This document shows, piece after piece, positions 42,353 through 53,596 of a stretch of DNA of 64,000 nucleotides (positions within the stretch are counted from its first letter, which is position 1; each line of letters begins with the position of its first letter). Under the pieces are notes generated by a model, which was given only the letters and a program-made list of their open reading frames with translations, ran no database searches and was not told the origin of the DNA. The translations under genes were made by a program, and so were the position numbers. Origin of the DNA: Blastocladiella emersonii ATCC 22665 (Eukaryota; Blastocladiomycota; Blastocladiomycetes; Blastocladiales; Blastocladiaceae); assembly GCA_025594325.1 (NCBI GenBank), contig JANHCV010000010.1, forward strand, positions 496,001-560,000, in the 5' to 3' direction.

Positions 42353-44672
42353 TTACTTGGGCGGCGCGGGCGCGTCGGGTGAGACCACGGGCGCGTCCTC
42401 GCCGGCGAACGTGCACCGCTCGTCCTTGCCGGTGATCCAGGGCGTGCACTCGGAGTAGTGGTAGCCGCTCATGAGCATGCGCTCGTACAGGCGCGTGTGG
42501 TCGCGCAGCATAAGGTCGGTCATGCGCTTCACGATCTTGTCCTTGCCGGTCCACGCGTGCGTAACGACGGTGCCGTGGCAGTACTCGTCGCCGGACCAGC
42601 CGTCGGCCTCGTCGCACGGCGCGATGATGAAGTCGGTGCCCTCGGTCATGTTGGGCCGGATGTAGTTGTTGAAGACTAGACCGCGGCGAGCGGTTAGCGA
42701 GCGGTTCAAATTTAATGTAAAGAGGTTTTCCTTGCCCGTTTGCTCGTGCGCCCAATCGCCCTTCCATCTAGCACAATCAGGATTCTCGTCAGGACAGCGC
42801 AACATGGTGCGCAGCGAGTCGCGGAGCAGCGTCGTGTTGCGGGCGATCCAGAACCCGGTGTTGGTCCCGTTCGTGTTCGGCCACGGCGAGAATGGGCGGT
42901 CCATGGCGAGCAGCAGCGACGACGCGGGCCCGAACCCCCACCGGTCCATCATCCACTGGATCGACTTGTCGGGCTGCTCAAAGTACGCGTCGCCGTCGAG
43001 GAACACGACGATCTCGTAGCGGTGCAGGGCGTCGTAGATGGCCTTGATCTTGCCCCACGTCCCGTAGAACCCGGGCGGCGACGTGATCTGGACGCGCCGG
43101 TAGTCGTACCCGTGGCGGATCGCGTACCACCCGTTGTACAGCGCCGACATGGTCACGTAGCTGAGGCGCAGCGGGTCGTCGCCGACCGAGCTCAGCCGTT
43201 CGAGCGGCCGCGAGTCCGAAGACATGATCAGGACGCGCTCCTTGCCAATGGCGCCGGGCTGCGTCACGCGCCGGTCCCACGGCAGCGAGTCGTTCTTGAG
43301 CTGCCACACCTGCGCCAGCAGGTCCGCCGCGCTCGGCGCCGGCGGCGCGACGGCGGGCGGGACCGACAGCCACGAGAGCATGCACGCGGCGAGGATCAGG
43401 TTGGTCAGCAGCGTGAACCCGCCGAACACGAGGAAGTTTGTCTTGGTCGAGCGCGCGGTGCTACACGGCGAGGGAGGTGAGTTGCCGGGCGGGAATCGCA
43501 CGAAGAAGAGCATACCCTTGGCGTCCGTCAATGGCGCCCTCGATCCACGGGCGCGCGGCGTACGCGGCTATGCCGATGAGCGAGACGGCCATGCCGAGGA
43601 GCTTGATGGGCGCGAGGTCCTGTGCGAGCGAGCCGGAGGTGACGGCGCCGGCGAGCACGATGAGCGTGGTCTTGAGGTGGCCGACGACGTTGTATGCGAT
43701 GGCCGAGGTCTTCTGGATGAGCGAGTTTCCGAAATAGTTGGCGGCGAGGGCGAGGACTGCCGTGACAACGACCCATCCCCACGGCGCGCAGGCGAGCTGG
43801 TCAATCGCGTCGCCGCCACGCACCATGAGCGGGATCTCGACGAGGACGACGAGTAGCGCGAGGACCGCGGTCGAGTAGGGCGCGAGGACCGCGACCGACT
43901 GCATGCCGCGCACGTCCCTGAACGACGGCATGTGCTGCAGCGTGACCTGGCACAGCGACGTGAACGCGACGGCGCAGATGCCCGCGACGAGGCCCGTCAG
44001 GTTGGTCGCGTACTCGTGCTTGGTCGAGAACACGACGCCGAGCAGCACGACGGCCAGCGTGAGCAGCTTCAGGCGGTTGGGCGCGGGCACGCGGAACAGC
44101 GCCGTCTGCAGCACGCCGATCGCCGGCAGACACGCCATCTTGGTCAGCTGGTACACGCCGACCGAGTTGAGCTGCAGCGACAGGTTCATGAAAAAGAGGC
44201 CGAGCGACAGCGCGCCGCCGATCACGAACGCGTCGCGCCGCGGCACCCCCGCCGGGATCGACAGCACGCCGGCGCGGCCGAGCGCGCGCGTCGCGGCCCA
44301 GCAGAAGGCCTGGTGCAGCAGCGTCAGGAGCAGCGGGCGCGGGAACGTTGACAGCACGTGCTTGTTGGCAAGCACGATGAGCACGCTCACGGCCACGTTG
44401 GCCGAGACGTAGATGGCGGCCTCGGTCGTGGACGTGGCGGCGCGCGGTTTGCCGATGGCGGCGGAAGCGGTCGCGCAGCACGGCGAGCCGTCCTCGAGCA
44501 GCGGCTTGAGGCCCCGGTCGTCGTCGCCGCAGTCCACGGCCTTGCCCGCGGGCGAGGGCGAGGCCGGCGACATGACGCGCACGGCAATGAGCTCGTCGTC
44601 GTCGCCGCTGTCGGACCCGCGGTCGCCGCTCGAGCGCCGCTGCTGCCACTGGCCGGTGCTGTGGCTCGACAT
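42353..44672 (-). CDS. Predicted fusion of a TPT-type nucleotide-sugar transporter and a GT34-like glycosyltransferase
   Basis: Exon 1 (43516-44672) encodes 385 residues of a triose-phosphate-transporter/SLC35-type carrier: an acidic cytosolic N-terminus, then about ten hydrophobic helices with the family pattern VLIVLANKHVLSTFPRPLLL, FMNLSLQLNSVGVYQLTK and TSAIAYNVVGHLKTTLIV. Its frame would stop at 43461, but a 55-nt intron (43461-43515, GTATGC donor, GTGTAG acceptor) joins it in phase (split Gly codon) to 43460-42353: a further membrane segment (FGGFTLLTNLILAACMLSWL), then a transferase with WGKIKAIYDALHRYEIVVFLDGDAYF, whose DGD (541-543) fits a metal/nucleotide-sugar site. Total 754 residues. 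The alternative is two genes overlapping by 53 bp, the second starting at the ATG 43513. Parts secure; the fusion is inferred. Confidence 0.75.
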
Positions 44673-45220
44673 GGTGGTGGAGCGCGTTCGGGTGAGCAAA
44701 GTTGGACGGTTGGGCGGACGAGGTCGAGAGGGGAGGGAGGAAGCAGGAGAGCGCAAGACTTCGACGGCTGTTGCGCGGCGGCGCGACGCGTCGGACCCCT
44801 GCACCCACGCGCTGCCCAAGTAAATTTCCGCCCTGTGCGCGCCGTGAACCGTTCCGCTGGTCCGCCACCATCACCATCACCGGACGCGACGCGCGAGCCG
44901 CTTTTCACACGCGTCGCCCTGATCGCGCGATTGTCTCCCACCGCGACTCCCTGCAGAACCCCCGCGAACTCTCCGCTCGAATTCTCTCCCGGCGCCGAGT
45001 CTCGGCCGCAGAGACAAACAAGTGTTCACGGACGAGGGAATGGAACAACCCGCAGTCGATGAAGTCTCTCACAGTACCTCGCCCTTCCGCGCGAACACGG
45101 CGACCGCATCGTCGTGGAAAGACGCTCTTCGAGCCTGATTATGTGTTGAGAAGCTCGCCCGTGATGGATGGCCTGATCAAGGCCCAGTTTGAAGGCTTGA
45201 AGTGAGTCGCAATCGAGTAG
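44673..45220. other. Intergenic flank of the hAT element
   Basis: Upstream of the transporter-transferase gene and left of the hAT insertion. Short frames such as one ending PVMDGLIKAQFEGLK near 45.2 kb have no recognised relative. The last eight bases (45213-45220, TCGAGTAG) are the target duplication. Confidence 0.5.
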
Positions 45221-48200
45221 TAGAGGTCCGTCCCCTTGATTTTTTTTCGGCTTGCCCCGCGACCCACCCGACGCGTGTGGGCTGGATCCCACGGATGCGT
45301 GGATCCGCTTAGGATAAGCTGGCCGCGCGCGCTCACCTTCGACCCCTTCCCCCTCCTTAATAAAATGGATTCCATGAAGCACCACTGCATGCAGCTGTCT
45401 CTGGAGACCTAAACCATGAATTCCCCGCGGCCGAAAACTTTGCGCCGGTCCGCCCGCACGGCGGCGATGAACGCCCAGTCGCGCGACGACCCCGCGGCGA
45501 CTCCTGCGACCCCGGCCGCTGCCAGCAGTGCTTCTCGCACGGCTTCGCGCGTCTCGCAGGTCCCGGTCGTGGCCAGCCACCCACCCGGTCTGTCGTTGAG
45601 TGGGCCGATCGCTCCCGTCACCGTGGGACCCGTCCAGCCACACGCGCGGCCGCCCGCGCTTCCTTCGCCCGTGTCACCAGCGTTCGCCCAGACCACTCCC
45701 GCTCTTGCTCCCGCTGCTTCGGTCGCTTCTGCACTCGCAAAACGCCCCGCTGAGTCCGTCGCTGATGCCGATGGCCATCCTGCAAAGCGGGCCCGCAAGT
45801 TCGCGGCCACACCGGCATCTCCTCGGCGTCACAAGCAACGGCAAGTTGGCCACGGAAACGACGCTGCGGCCTTCCTGCCGCACATGACCGCGAGCGCGTC
45901 TTCTGCTTCCGCGCCGCCCCCGCCGCCGCCGTCATTGAACACCTCCAGTGTTTCTGCTCCTGCCTCGGCCTTGGCCTCGGCGCTGCCCGGGTCCCCAAAC
46001 CAACTCACCATCTCTCCGCTTCCGACTGCCGATGATACCGCGGTCCCCGATGCTCTCGCCGCGCCCGAGTTTGATCCGGTCAAGTGCTTTGCGTCTCACA
46101 TCCGGAACAAGGCTCTATACAAGAGCTTTACTATCTCGTGTGTTGGTTCCGCGATCTACGCGACGTGTGTTGATTGCCCAAACACCCGGTACAAAGTTGC
46201 AAACGTGGTCGGCAGCAGTACCAGTTTGGATGGCTCGCGCAACTTGACGGACCACTGGCGTGCTCGCCACGACGATGAGCTTACCCTCCACGAACAGCAT
46301 GCCGGCCCGCACGACGACTCGGCGCCCGTCGAAACGGAGCCCAACCTGCCCATGGTCCGTGTTGGACTCGTGAAGCTCACGGTCATCGACAACTATCCAC
46401 TCTGCTTTGTCGAGACGGACACCTTTCGCGAGTTTATGCACGCCGCATGCCCGCAGTTCCACTCCCCGAGCGCGACCACTCTACGTCGATGGGCCGTCAA
46501 CCTCTTCTTTGACGCCTTTGACATGGCGGTGACCAATTTTCGCCAAGCGATGGGCGTCAGCGTTGCTTTCACAACAAACATTTGGACATCCACGCACGGC
46601 CATCGCTCGTGCATGTTGGTCACCGTTCACTCAGTGGTCGGCCATTGGAAGTTGGTCGCCTTCCCAATCGCCTTCATTCCAATATCGTCGCCTCATTCCG
46701 GCAAGCGCATCGCGCAAGCTCTGTTCGAAGTCATGAAGCAGTTCCACGTTGTCGACCTCGTGGTCGGCGTCACGCTTGACAACGCGAGCAACAACCTCGG
46801 CGCGATACGTGAACTCGAAAAGTTGATGGCCGCTGCGGGGAGCCGGCTGGCGCAGCTCGGAAATTCCTGCGTCGCGCATTCTCTTCACCTCATCGTGCAG
46901 GAGGGGTTCCGCAAGGACGGGTCGCTTCATGGCCTTGTTGAGCGCTTTCACACGATCGGGAACAAGATTCGCAACTCGCCAAAGATTTGCGCGGAGTTCC
47001 GGGACATCTCGGACGACGTACCGGCGACGCTTCCGCCCAAGGCCATCGAGATCCGGTGGGGCAGCACCCTGCGCCTTCTCGAGTCTTTCTTCAAGCAGCG
47101 CACGCGCATGGACGAGCTGCTTTCGCTTGAACGCATGGATCCCGTCACCCCCGAGGAGTGGAACTTGGTTGAGCAGATTATCCAGCTGCTGCGCCCGTTT
47201 CAAGACGCGACCGAACTTGTCTCGGGCGAGAAGTACTTGACGATGTCGCACGCGCTCTCCACGTACCTCACTCTCGCTCGCGACCTTCAGCGGGTGTCGC
47301 GCGAGTGCGTGCACCCCGATCTCGTTTCGGTGGCCAAGCGCATGAACACCAAACTCATGTCATACTGGCACACGGTGCAGCACAACGCAGCTTTCTGTTC
47401 TTTCCTCAACCCTTACGAGGGCGGCAGCCGGATGCTCCGCCACAAGCTCCGACACCACTGCAACGCGTCCCAAGACGCCGCGGAGGCCGCTGTCAACGAA
47501 TTGCGCGCGTGGTGCGGACTGGCTACGCGTCGCGCGAGTGGAAGCAGACTAATTCGGCACCTCACGTATAGCGTGCTCAAGGAGATGGAGCTCAAGGTGG
47601 CCGAGTCAAGCGGCGCGGCCCCCGCGGCCACCTCGGCCGCCATGAACTCGGCCAAGTTTGACGCGCATCTCATGGAGCTGTCCTCGGACGGAGTGCCCAA
47701 CCTGCTTTCCGATGCTCCATCTTTGGTTCACGACGTCGACTGCTCCCGCGAGCTCGAGGACTACGAGAACGAGATCACCCTCATGATGACGCGCAGGAAG
47801 GCCGACCTGCTCAACCGCCGGCCCGTTGCCGAGCGCACGCACGACTCGACCTTCGAGTTCTGGAGAGCGAACGAGCAGCGCTTCCCGACTCTCGCGTTCC
47901 TCGCCTGCCTGCAAGTACTTCTGCTTGCCGGCCTCGTCCGTGTCGAGCGAGCGGGTACGCCCTGATGGCATTCCCGTCCCGTTGGGCATCGACTTGCGTC
48001 ACTAACAGGTCGATTACTGCGAGCGTAGCTGTTCAGCCGGTCGGGTCGCCTCGTTTCCGCTCGCCGGAACCAGCTCAAGGACGACATCATCAACGCCACG
48101 ATGCTCCTCAAGCCGCTCTTCGAGAACTCCGAGCTTCTGGGCATCGACTTCACCGAGCTGTACGGTAAGATGACGCGCAGCAAGCCGTCGACCACCCCGC

Positions 48201-48568
48201 CGGGCGAGGGCAACGGGTCCGCGGCCGCGGGCGAGGTCCCCGAACCCACGGCGGGTGACTTGGACGAGGTGGTCGCGATCCTGCACACGGAGGTCGGGGA
48301 TACGGCCAGCGGTGCGGATGCTGCAGCCCCGAACGGCGACGAGTTCGAGACGTTCGAGCTGGTCCCGGCGTGCTGAGTGGTGCGGCGAGTCCGACACTTG
48401 TTTTCTCTCCGGATCCTGAATCCTCATCCCAAATCATCCTGAATGCATCAAGTTTTTTATTCGTAGTCCTCGGCTGGATTTTTAGAGGTGAGGGGGAGCA
48501 GCCCGCCAGCTTATCCACACGATCCATATCCAGCCCAGCCCAGCCCACGCGATCCATGGGGACCTCTA
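45221..48568 (+). mobile_element. hAT-superfamily DNA transposon, 3348 bp
   Basis: The left terminus TAGAGGTCCGTCCCC and the inverse of the right terminus TAGAGGTCCCC match the hAT end rule (YARNG). The 8-bp word TCGAGTAG directly flanks both ends (45213-45220 and 48569-48576), the duplication size typical of hAT. Subterminal words GTGGGCTGGAT and GGATAAGCTGGC occur near both ends in inverted orientation. It carries one transposase gene, which is broken. A complete but inactive element. Confidence 0.93.
45417..48376 (+). pseudogene. hAT transposase, frameshifted
   Basis: The first open frame (45417-47965, 849 codons) has a disordered Ala/Pro/Ser-rich N-terminus, a BED-like zinc finger region (CVDCPNTRYK... 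NLTDHWRARH), the RNase H-fold core (VAFTTNIWTS, VGVTLDNASNNLGA, CVAHSLHLIVQEG, IRWGSTLRLLESF) and FEFWRANEQRFPTLAFLAC. There a 4-bp tandem duplication (CCTGCCTG, 47904-47911) shifts the frame. The dimerisation region continues in another frame (YFCLPASSVSSER), then crosses an intron (47955-48028) to LFSRSGRLVSARRNQLKDD and a tail ending FELVPAC. In addition the usual first catalytic Asp (TTD.W) is Asn (TTNIW). Two independent lesions. Confidence 0.88.
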
Positions 48569-48681
48569 TCGAGTAGCAAGTAAATAGACGCTCTGCGGTC
48601 AGCGGTCAGGGATTTGAGCGCCGGCCGCTCTCGCCACCAGTCCCCGCTCCTCCACCTCCCTCACTTGGCCTCTGGCCGACC

Positions 48682-50985
48682 ATGAACCTAATGAATCTCG
48701 ACCAGGACCCTGCAAGCTTGGTGCTCAACGACCTGCCGCGCGAGGTCCTCGAGCGACTCGTCTCGGTTGCCGTCCCGCGCGGGTGTCTGGTCGCTTCCTC
48801 CGCGACTTTGCGTCACGCCGTCGTCGAGCCGCACGTCCTGCGCACTTGGGTCGCGCACACGATCTTGGGCGTCACGGCCGAGGTCTTTGAATCGGCCGGG
48901 CGCGACGCGAACGGCGAACCGCTCTGGCACGCCCGGGAAACCGACGAGGAGCTTTCTGAGACCCGCCAGCTCCAGATGCCGCTCGTGTGGTACCTCAAGC
49001 TACGCCTGCTCAACGACTCGCACGCACACCCGTTCCCGCCCTCGCTCCTCGCGCACTTCCTCCGCAAGAACCAGCCGCGACCTGCTTCGGTTGTGGATGC
49101 GCTTGCTCCGTTCGTCGATCTTCGGCCCGGCACGGACGCGCTCTTTGACTCGTTTGCTTTCCGCGCTGCACCCGAAGGCTTCTCGCTCCTCGATTTTTTC
49201 CTGCGTGCGGGCGACCTCGACGCCATGTTCGCGTGCCTCGACCACCTCGCCGCGCTGTTCCCGACGACGCTGTGTGCCGAGCGCGCCAAAATTACGACCT
49301 GGTCACGTCTCTGGCTCCTCGAGGACCGCTTTACTCGAACCAAGTTCGAGTACATGGACAAAATTCACGATCTCAACACGGATGCGCCGATTGACATCTC
49401 GTACCCTGTCACCTTCCCCATGGCTCTTGCTCTCGCTGCTATGACCTTGTGGAACCACGGCGCCGTCAAGCGGCTCCTAGACGGCGACTACGGCATTGAT
49501 CGAGTCGAGCTCATGCGCTGGTTTTCGCGCGGCAACACTGCGGCCGTGTTCCTTGATGCTCTTGACCGCTGCAAGAGCGCTGCGCACGCCGTCCCCGGTC
49601 TCCTCAACTGGCTCGGTGGCCAGGGCTGGGTGTGCGACCGCGACCGGCACCCGTGTTTTGCGTACTACGTCCGCGATCATGACTACGAATTGTTTCGCGA
49701 ACTTTTTGAACGCTTCGACAGCCACTTGGTCAGCGGCTTTGACGAAGAGGTGCGCGAGGACCTGATGCTCCTGCTTCTCCGCTACCTCGACCAGGGCCAC
49801 TACGATTTAATCTCACTCTTTGCCAAAAGCGGCATTATCAACGACCACGCGACCTGGGCTATGCTGCTAGCCTACGCGATCGGCGACTCTGATTGCGCTG
49901 CCTCAGTCGCTGGATACGTCAAGGCGTTTGTCCCTCACGACGAGCACGCCCGCGTCCTCGTGCAAGGTCCGCCTGTCAAATTTTCAGTTTTCGTTTCGCA
50001 TACTGACACCAAATTCCCACCCGTAGTGTACCCGACTCAGCACGCAACGTGGCAGCGGCCGAATGTACTCTACCTCCCCGCGCTCTTTGAGCTGTGCGCC
50101 CAGTTTGACCTCACGCCGCAGGACCTTCTGGACTCGCACCTGGGCTACTACGCCACGTTCCCATCCGTCACCATGTTCCTGCTCACCCCGAGCGACTCCA
50201 GACTCGAACCGCGCCGCGTCGTGAACCGAGCGATCGATTGGGCCGCTTCGAGCATGGATTCGAACGCGCGCGAGGCCGTGGGCAATTTCCTGGTCGACGT
50301 GTGTGCTCGGACCAGCGACGAAGCGCCGCCCATGACGCTCTCAGCGCTGCTTGACCTGCTGTACGGGCGCAGCGACGACGTGGTCGCCACGCGCGCGCAA
50401 CTTGTTATCCAGCTCGCGGCGCGCATCTTTGACTCGATTGTCGACCCGTTCGCCGCGTCCCACGGCATCGATGACGATTCGGTGCGCGATACCGTGTTTG
50501 CGGCCCTCGACGAGCTGGTCAAGCAGTACCCTCACAACGGCGTCCTGACTGGCAACGTTGCGATGTCGGCGGCGACTGCTCTCACCTCTCGCTTCACCCT
50601 GGCCGCTCTCACTTCGATGGATCCGTCTACCGCGCCGAGTGCTGGCGAGGCGTCCAAGAGGCGACTCTTCACGCTTCTGGCCAAGTTCAACGTGGGCATG
50701 ATGGCGCGCGCCGTGTTCCCTGGCGCCTTCATGGTCCCGTGGGTTGTCGCCACGCTCCTCGAGGCCGCCAAGGACCCGACCATGCTCAACGCCGGTCTGC
50801 CTCCGCGCGCGTCCGACTCGCTGACACTCCGCGCCGTGCTCGATGGCAAGTACGAGCTCGCGTGTACGCTGCTCCGCATCTTTCCGCCGTCGGACACGTT
50901 CAAGCAGCGGCTCTCGGCCATGGTCAAGGCCAAGAACCTCCGCGAGGCCAAGGAGAAGGTGCTCGACGTGTTTGGCATTGAATAG
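48682..50985 (+). CDS. Large unknown protein with F-box-like N-terminus, array copy 1
   Basis: An open frame of 767 codons. LVLNDLPREVLERLVSVAV resembles an F-box start; the rest is helical, with Leu/Asp/Arg-rich repeats suggesting an alpha-solenoid (FSLLDFFLRAGDLDAMFACLDHLAAL; DLMLLLLRYLDQGHYDLISLFAKSG). No signal peptide or membrane span. A 60-nt AT-richer stretch (49967-50026), with GTCCGC donor, ACTGAC branch site and CCCGTAG acceptor, is probably an in-frame intron; splicing it gives 747 residues. It begins about 105 bp after the hAT element's target duplication. Head of a three-member tandem array. No known family. Confidence 0.8.
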   Translation: MNLMNLDQDPASLVLNDLPREVLERLVSVAVPRGCLVASSATLRHAVVEPHVLRTWVAHTILGVTAEVFESAGRDANGEPLWHARETDEELSETRQLQMPLVWYLKLRLLNDSHAHPFPPSLLAHFLRKNQPRPASVVDALAPFVDLRPGTDALFDSFAFRAAPEGFSLLDFFLRAGDLDAMFACLDHLAALFPTTLCAERAKITTWSRLWLLEDRFTRTKFEYMDKIHDLNTDAPIDISYPVTFPMALALAAMTLWNHGAVKRLLDGDYGIDRVELMRWFSRGNTAAVFLDALDRCKSAAHAVPGLLNWLGGQGWVCDRDRHPCFAYYVRDHDYELFRELFERFDSHLVSGFDEEVREDLMLLLLRYLDQGHYDLISLFAKSGIINDHATWAMLLAYAIGDSDCAASVAGYVKAFVPHDEHARVLVQGPPVKFSVFVSHTDTKFPPVVYPTQHATWQRPNVLYLPALFELCAQFDLTPQDLLDSHLGYYATFPSVTMFLLTPSDSRLEPRRVVNRAIDWAASSMDSNAREAVGNFLVDVCARTSDEAPPMTLSALLDLLYGRSDDVVATRAQLVIQLAARIFDSIVDPFAASHGIDDDSVRDTVFAALDELVKQYPHNGVLTGNVAMSAATALTSRFTLAALTSMDPSTAPSAGEASKRRLFTLLAKFNVGMMARAVFPGAFMVPWVVATLLEAAKDPTMLNAGLPPRASDSLTLRAVLDGKYELACTLLRIFPPSDTFKQRLSAMVKAKNLREAKEKVLDVFGIE

Positions 50986-51121
50986 ATGACGCGTGTTGCG
51001 AAAACGGTGTTAATCATCCGCACGTGAGGTGCGAGGCTTGCGCGGGGAGCCCTTTTTTTTCTGCGCGGAAACGCTCGGGCGGCGCTCTCTCTCCCGCAAG
51101 GACCCACCCGATGAAAGACGA

Positions 51122-53404
51122 ATGAATCACATCTTGCTTGATTTTGCAGCGCTGCCTGAGGATGCAGTCGCGACCACCTTCTTGCTCAGCGCGCCGTTGG
51201 TCAAGCACGTAGCCGCTTCGCGCGTGCTTGCTGACGCCGCTGCCACCTGCAACCTCTTGACGCTCGCTTGGTTCAACCGACTCGGTAGCGAGCTATGCGA
51301 TAAGCTTTGCGCCGCCGCACCGGACAAACTTGTCGATATGAGCCGTATCCCGGAGTGGTCGACGCTTATCGCAAAGTGCGCCAGCGCTGCAATCGCGTTG
51401 CGAGGCCGCGCTGATGCTCCACCGCATCCGCCGCTCGGCCGACGCCTGTTTCACGCGCTGCTTCGATCGCACGTCCGGCGCCACGGTCGCGGTGTGCCTG
51501 CCGAGGTGCAGCTGGCGTTGCTTGAACTCGCCGCATCCGTCGACGATAAGTGCACCGAGTTCCGCTCCTTCGACATCCTCATCCTCCCGCTCTACTTTGA
51601 GTCGGTCGGCAGCACGTCCGAGCTCGACGAGGCGCTCGCCTCCCTCGTTCGCAACCTTCCCGTTCTTGTAACCGAGGCGCGCGCGCCGTTGCAGCGCATG
51701 CTGCAGTGGGTTCCCGATCGCACTCCCGCGTTCAACGCTGCTCTCGGCGCATTGTGGAACAACTTGCACAACCACGAGCGCGACACGGGCGAGATTGTTC
51801 GCGTCGACTACCTCACGCTGGTTGCGATCACCGCAGCCGTGCACCTGAATGTCGAGGCGCTCAACGTCGTGGAAGCGCATCATCCGCACTTCGAGGTTGT
51901 AATTCAGGTGCTGTCGACCCCGCGCGTGTACTCGGCGTTCCTATCCCGTCTCAGCGACTTTTCTCTCGACGCGGTGGTCGGTTTCCTCAAGTGGATTCAT
52001 GCTCCCGGTTGGTCGCCTCGCACGTCCGATACGGGCGATGATTCGAACGACGCGTGTATTGCTACCAGCTTGTACCTTGATCCCGTGCGCTCCGACTCTG
52101 CCTCCCTGCTTCGGCTGTTCAACGCCTATGACCGCGACCGGCTTCGGTCGCTTGACGACGATCACCAGCGCGACACAATCGGCACCGCTCTCGCGGCCTG
52201 GGTCGAGCAGGGCCACATCGCCGCCACAATCAAGATCCTTCGCGAGTGGCCGTGGCCCGCCGCGTTCCCCTACTTGGCGCCCATTGTGACTCGCGCCGTT
52301 GGCGCGGGAGTCGCACACCACGAGATCCGTCAATTACTCGCTTTCGCTCGCAATGACGAGGTGCCTCGGCTACTTGAATCCATGTTCCGCGCGGTCGGCG
52401 GGACGTACAGCAGTAACACGGGCCTCGTGACGCGCCTTGTGGAGCTCGCCATCAAGCGATGTGGGAAAGAGGCTGCGGCCCGCATCGTGGTCAGCCAGCT
52501 TAATATTTTCGCTGACCGTGCTTTCGGTTGCCACCTTGACACGCTTGGGCTCGGCGCGACTGACGTGCGGATCGCAATCGCTGACCGACTTCTGCGTCTG
52601 TTGGAAGGCAGCTCGGTGCTTTCGACGCGATACGCGGGTGCACTAACCGCGACCTTGATCCCGATCCTTGCTTCGCCACGCGCCAAGCATTACCTTGACG
52701 CCATGCTTACAACTCGCGCGCGGTGGTCGGCCGTGTACGGCTCGTTCCTGATCGCCGTGGCCAGCGAGTGCTCGCAGTGGAGCTGGCTCAGCAACCAGCC
52801 TGCCGAACCTGGCCACGAGCTGCTTCGCGACAAGCGCACGGTCGCTACTTGGAACGTGTTTCTCACTTTCTGCCCGCCCGACGCGGTGGACGTGGCCGAA
52901 GAACGGTTCGCAGCGAGCGTTCCGACCCCGCTGCGGGTCCTACAGTTCGTGAACCAACCGATCCACTCGATGTACAGCCAGCAAGTCGAGAAGCGCCAAG
53001 TTCCCGTCGGCAACGCCATCCTCCGCGCCGCCCTGTTTCACGCACCGAGCCAGTTTGCCACGCTTATTCTGAACTTTTACAACGGCGACGCAAGAGAGCT
53101 GCTCAGCCTTGCACACATGTTTCCTGATGGCGCACTCGACGCGCATGTCCAGCCTGACGATTGCGCGACGACCATCGAAAGCATGCTTCAGTACAGCCAC
53201 GAAATCGACGCGCCAGCGCTTCGCACGCTGTTCCGAACTTGCCCGCAAACTGCGGCCTCGATGCGATGCTTGCGCGGCGTAGTGTCGCGGCTGAACCGTC
53301 AGTGGTGGGTACAGTTCGAGGCCAAGGTCGTGCCACGCGTTTCGGGACTGGCAAAGTCGTGGGCCGAGGCGGTCGAATGGATTACGCTTCCGCGCTGGAA
53401 CTGA
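51122..53404 (+). CDS. Large unknown alpha-solenoid-like protein, array copy 2
   Basis: About 760 codons from ATG 51122 (MNHILLDFAALPEDAVATTF), chosen because the decayed paralogue at 53597 starts at the same point; the frame is open upstream to 51029. An F-box-like first segment with LADAAATCNLLTLAWFNRLG is followed by helical repeats: FDILILPLYFESVGSTSELDEAL, GEIVRVDYLTLVAITAAVHL, LAAWVEQGHIAATIKILREWPWPAAF. Organisation resembles copy 1 (same size, no introns seen, same orientation), but direct identity to copy 1 is weak. Function unknown; possibly an F-box-type adaptor. Confidence 0.8.
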   Translation: MNHILLDFAALPEDAVATTFLLSAPLVKHVAASRVLADAAATCNLLTLAWFNRLGSELCDKLCAAAPDKLVDMSRIPEWSTLIAKCASAAIALRGRADAPPHPPLGRRLFHALLRSHVRRHGRGVPAEVQLALLELAASVDDKCTEFRSFDILILPLYFESVGSTSELDEALASLVRNLPVLVTEARAPLQRMLQWVPDRTPAFNAALGALWNNLHNHERDTGEIVRVDYLTLVAITAAVHLNVEALNVVEAHHPHFEVVIQVLSTPRVYSAFLSRLSDFSLDAVVGFLKWIHAPGWSPRTSDTGDDSNDACIATSLYLDPVRSDSASLLRLFNAYDRDRLRSLDDDHQRDTIGTALAAWVEQGHIAATIKILREWPWPAAFPYLAPIVTRAVGAGVAHHEIRQLLAFARNDEVPRLLESMFRAVGGTYSSNTGLVTRLVELAIKRCGKEAAARIVVSQLNIFADRAFGCHLDTLGLGATDVRIAIADRLLRLLEGSSVLSTRYAGALTATLIPILASPRAKHYLDAMLTTRARWSAVYGSFLIAVASECSQWSWLSNQPAEPGHELLRDKRTVATWNVFLTFCPPDAVDVAEERFAASVPTPLRVLQFVNQPIHSMYSQQVEKRQVPVGNAILRAALFHAPSQFATLILNFYNGDARELLSLAHMFPDGALDAHVQPDDCATTIESMLQYSHEIDAPALRTLFRTCPQTAASMRCLRGVVSRLNRQWWVQFEAKVVPRVSGLAKSWAEAVEWITLPRWN

Positions 53405-53596
53405 GTGGTATAGATATTGATGCTTGATTGATGGCTCTGCGTTACTCCCGCAAAGTTAAGGTGCCGACACGACAGGCGTACATGGGCTGGATGTGTCATT
53501 GAACAGATGATGCGTGTCGTGATGGCGCACTTGTGCGCACTTGAGGAACGGCCGCCCAATAATGCACTCGACAGATTGAGTTGTGCACGACCAACG

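Noticed and set aside
43461-43513. Separate start for the glycosyltransferase at ATG 43513
   Set aside because: Possible, but it would make two same-strand genes overlap by 53 bp with no promoter space; the in-phase intron explains both frames better. Kept as the alternative model.
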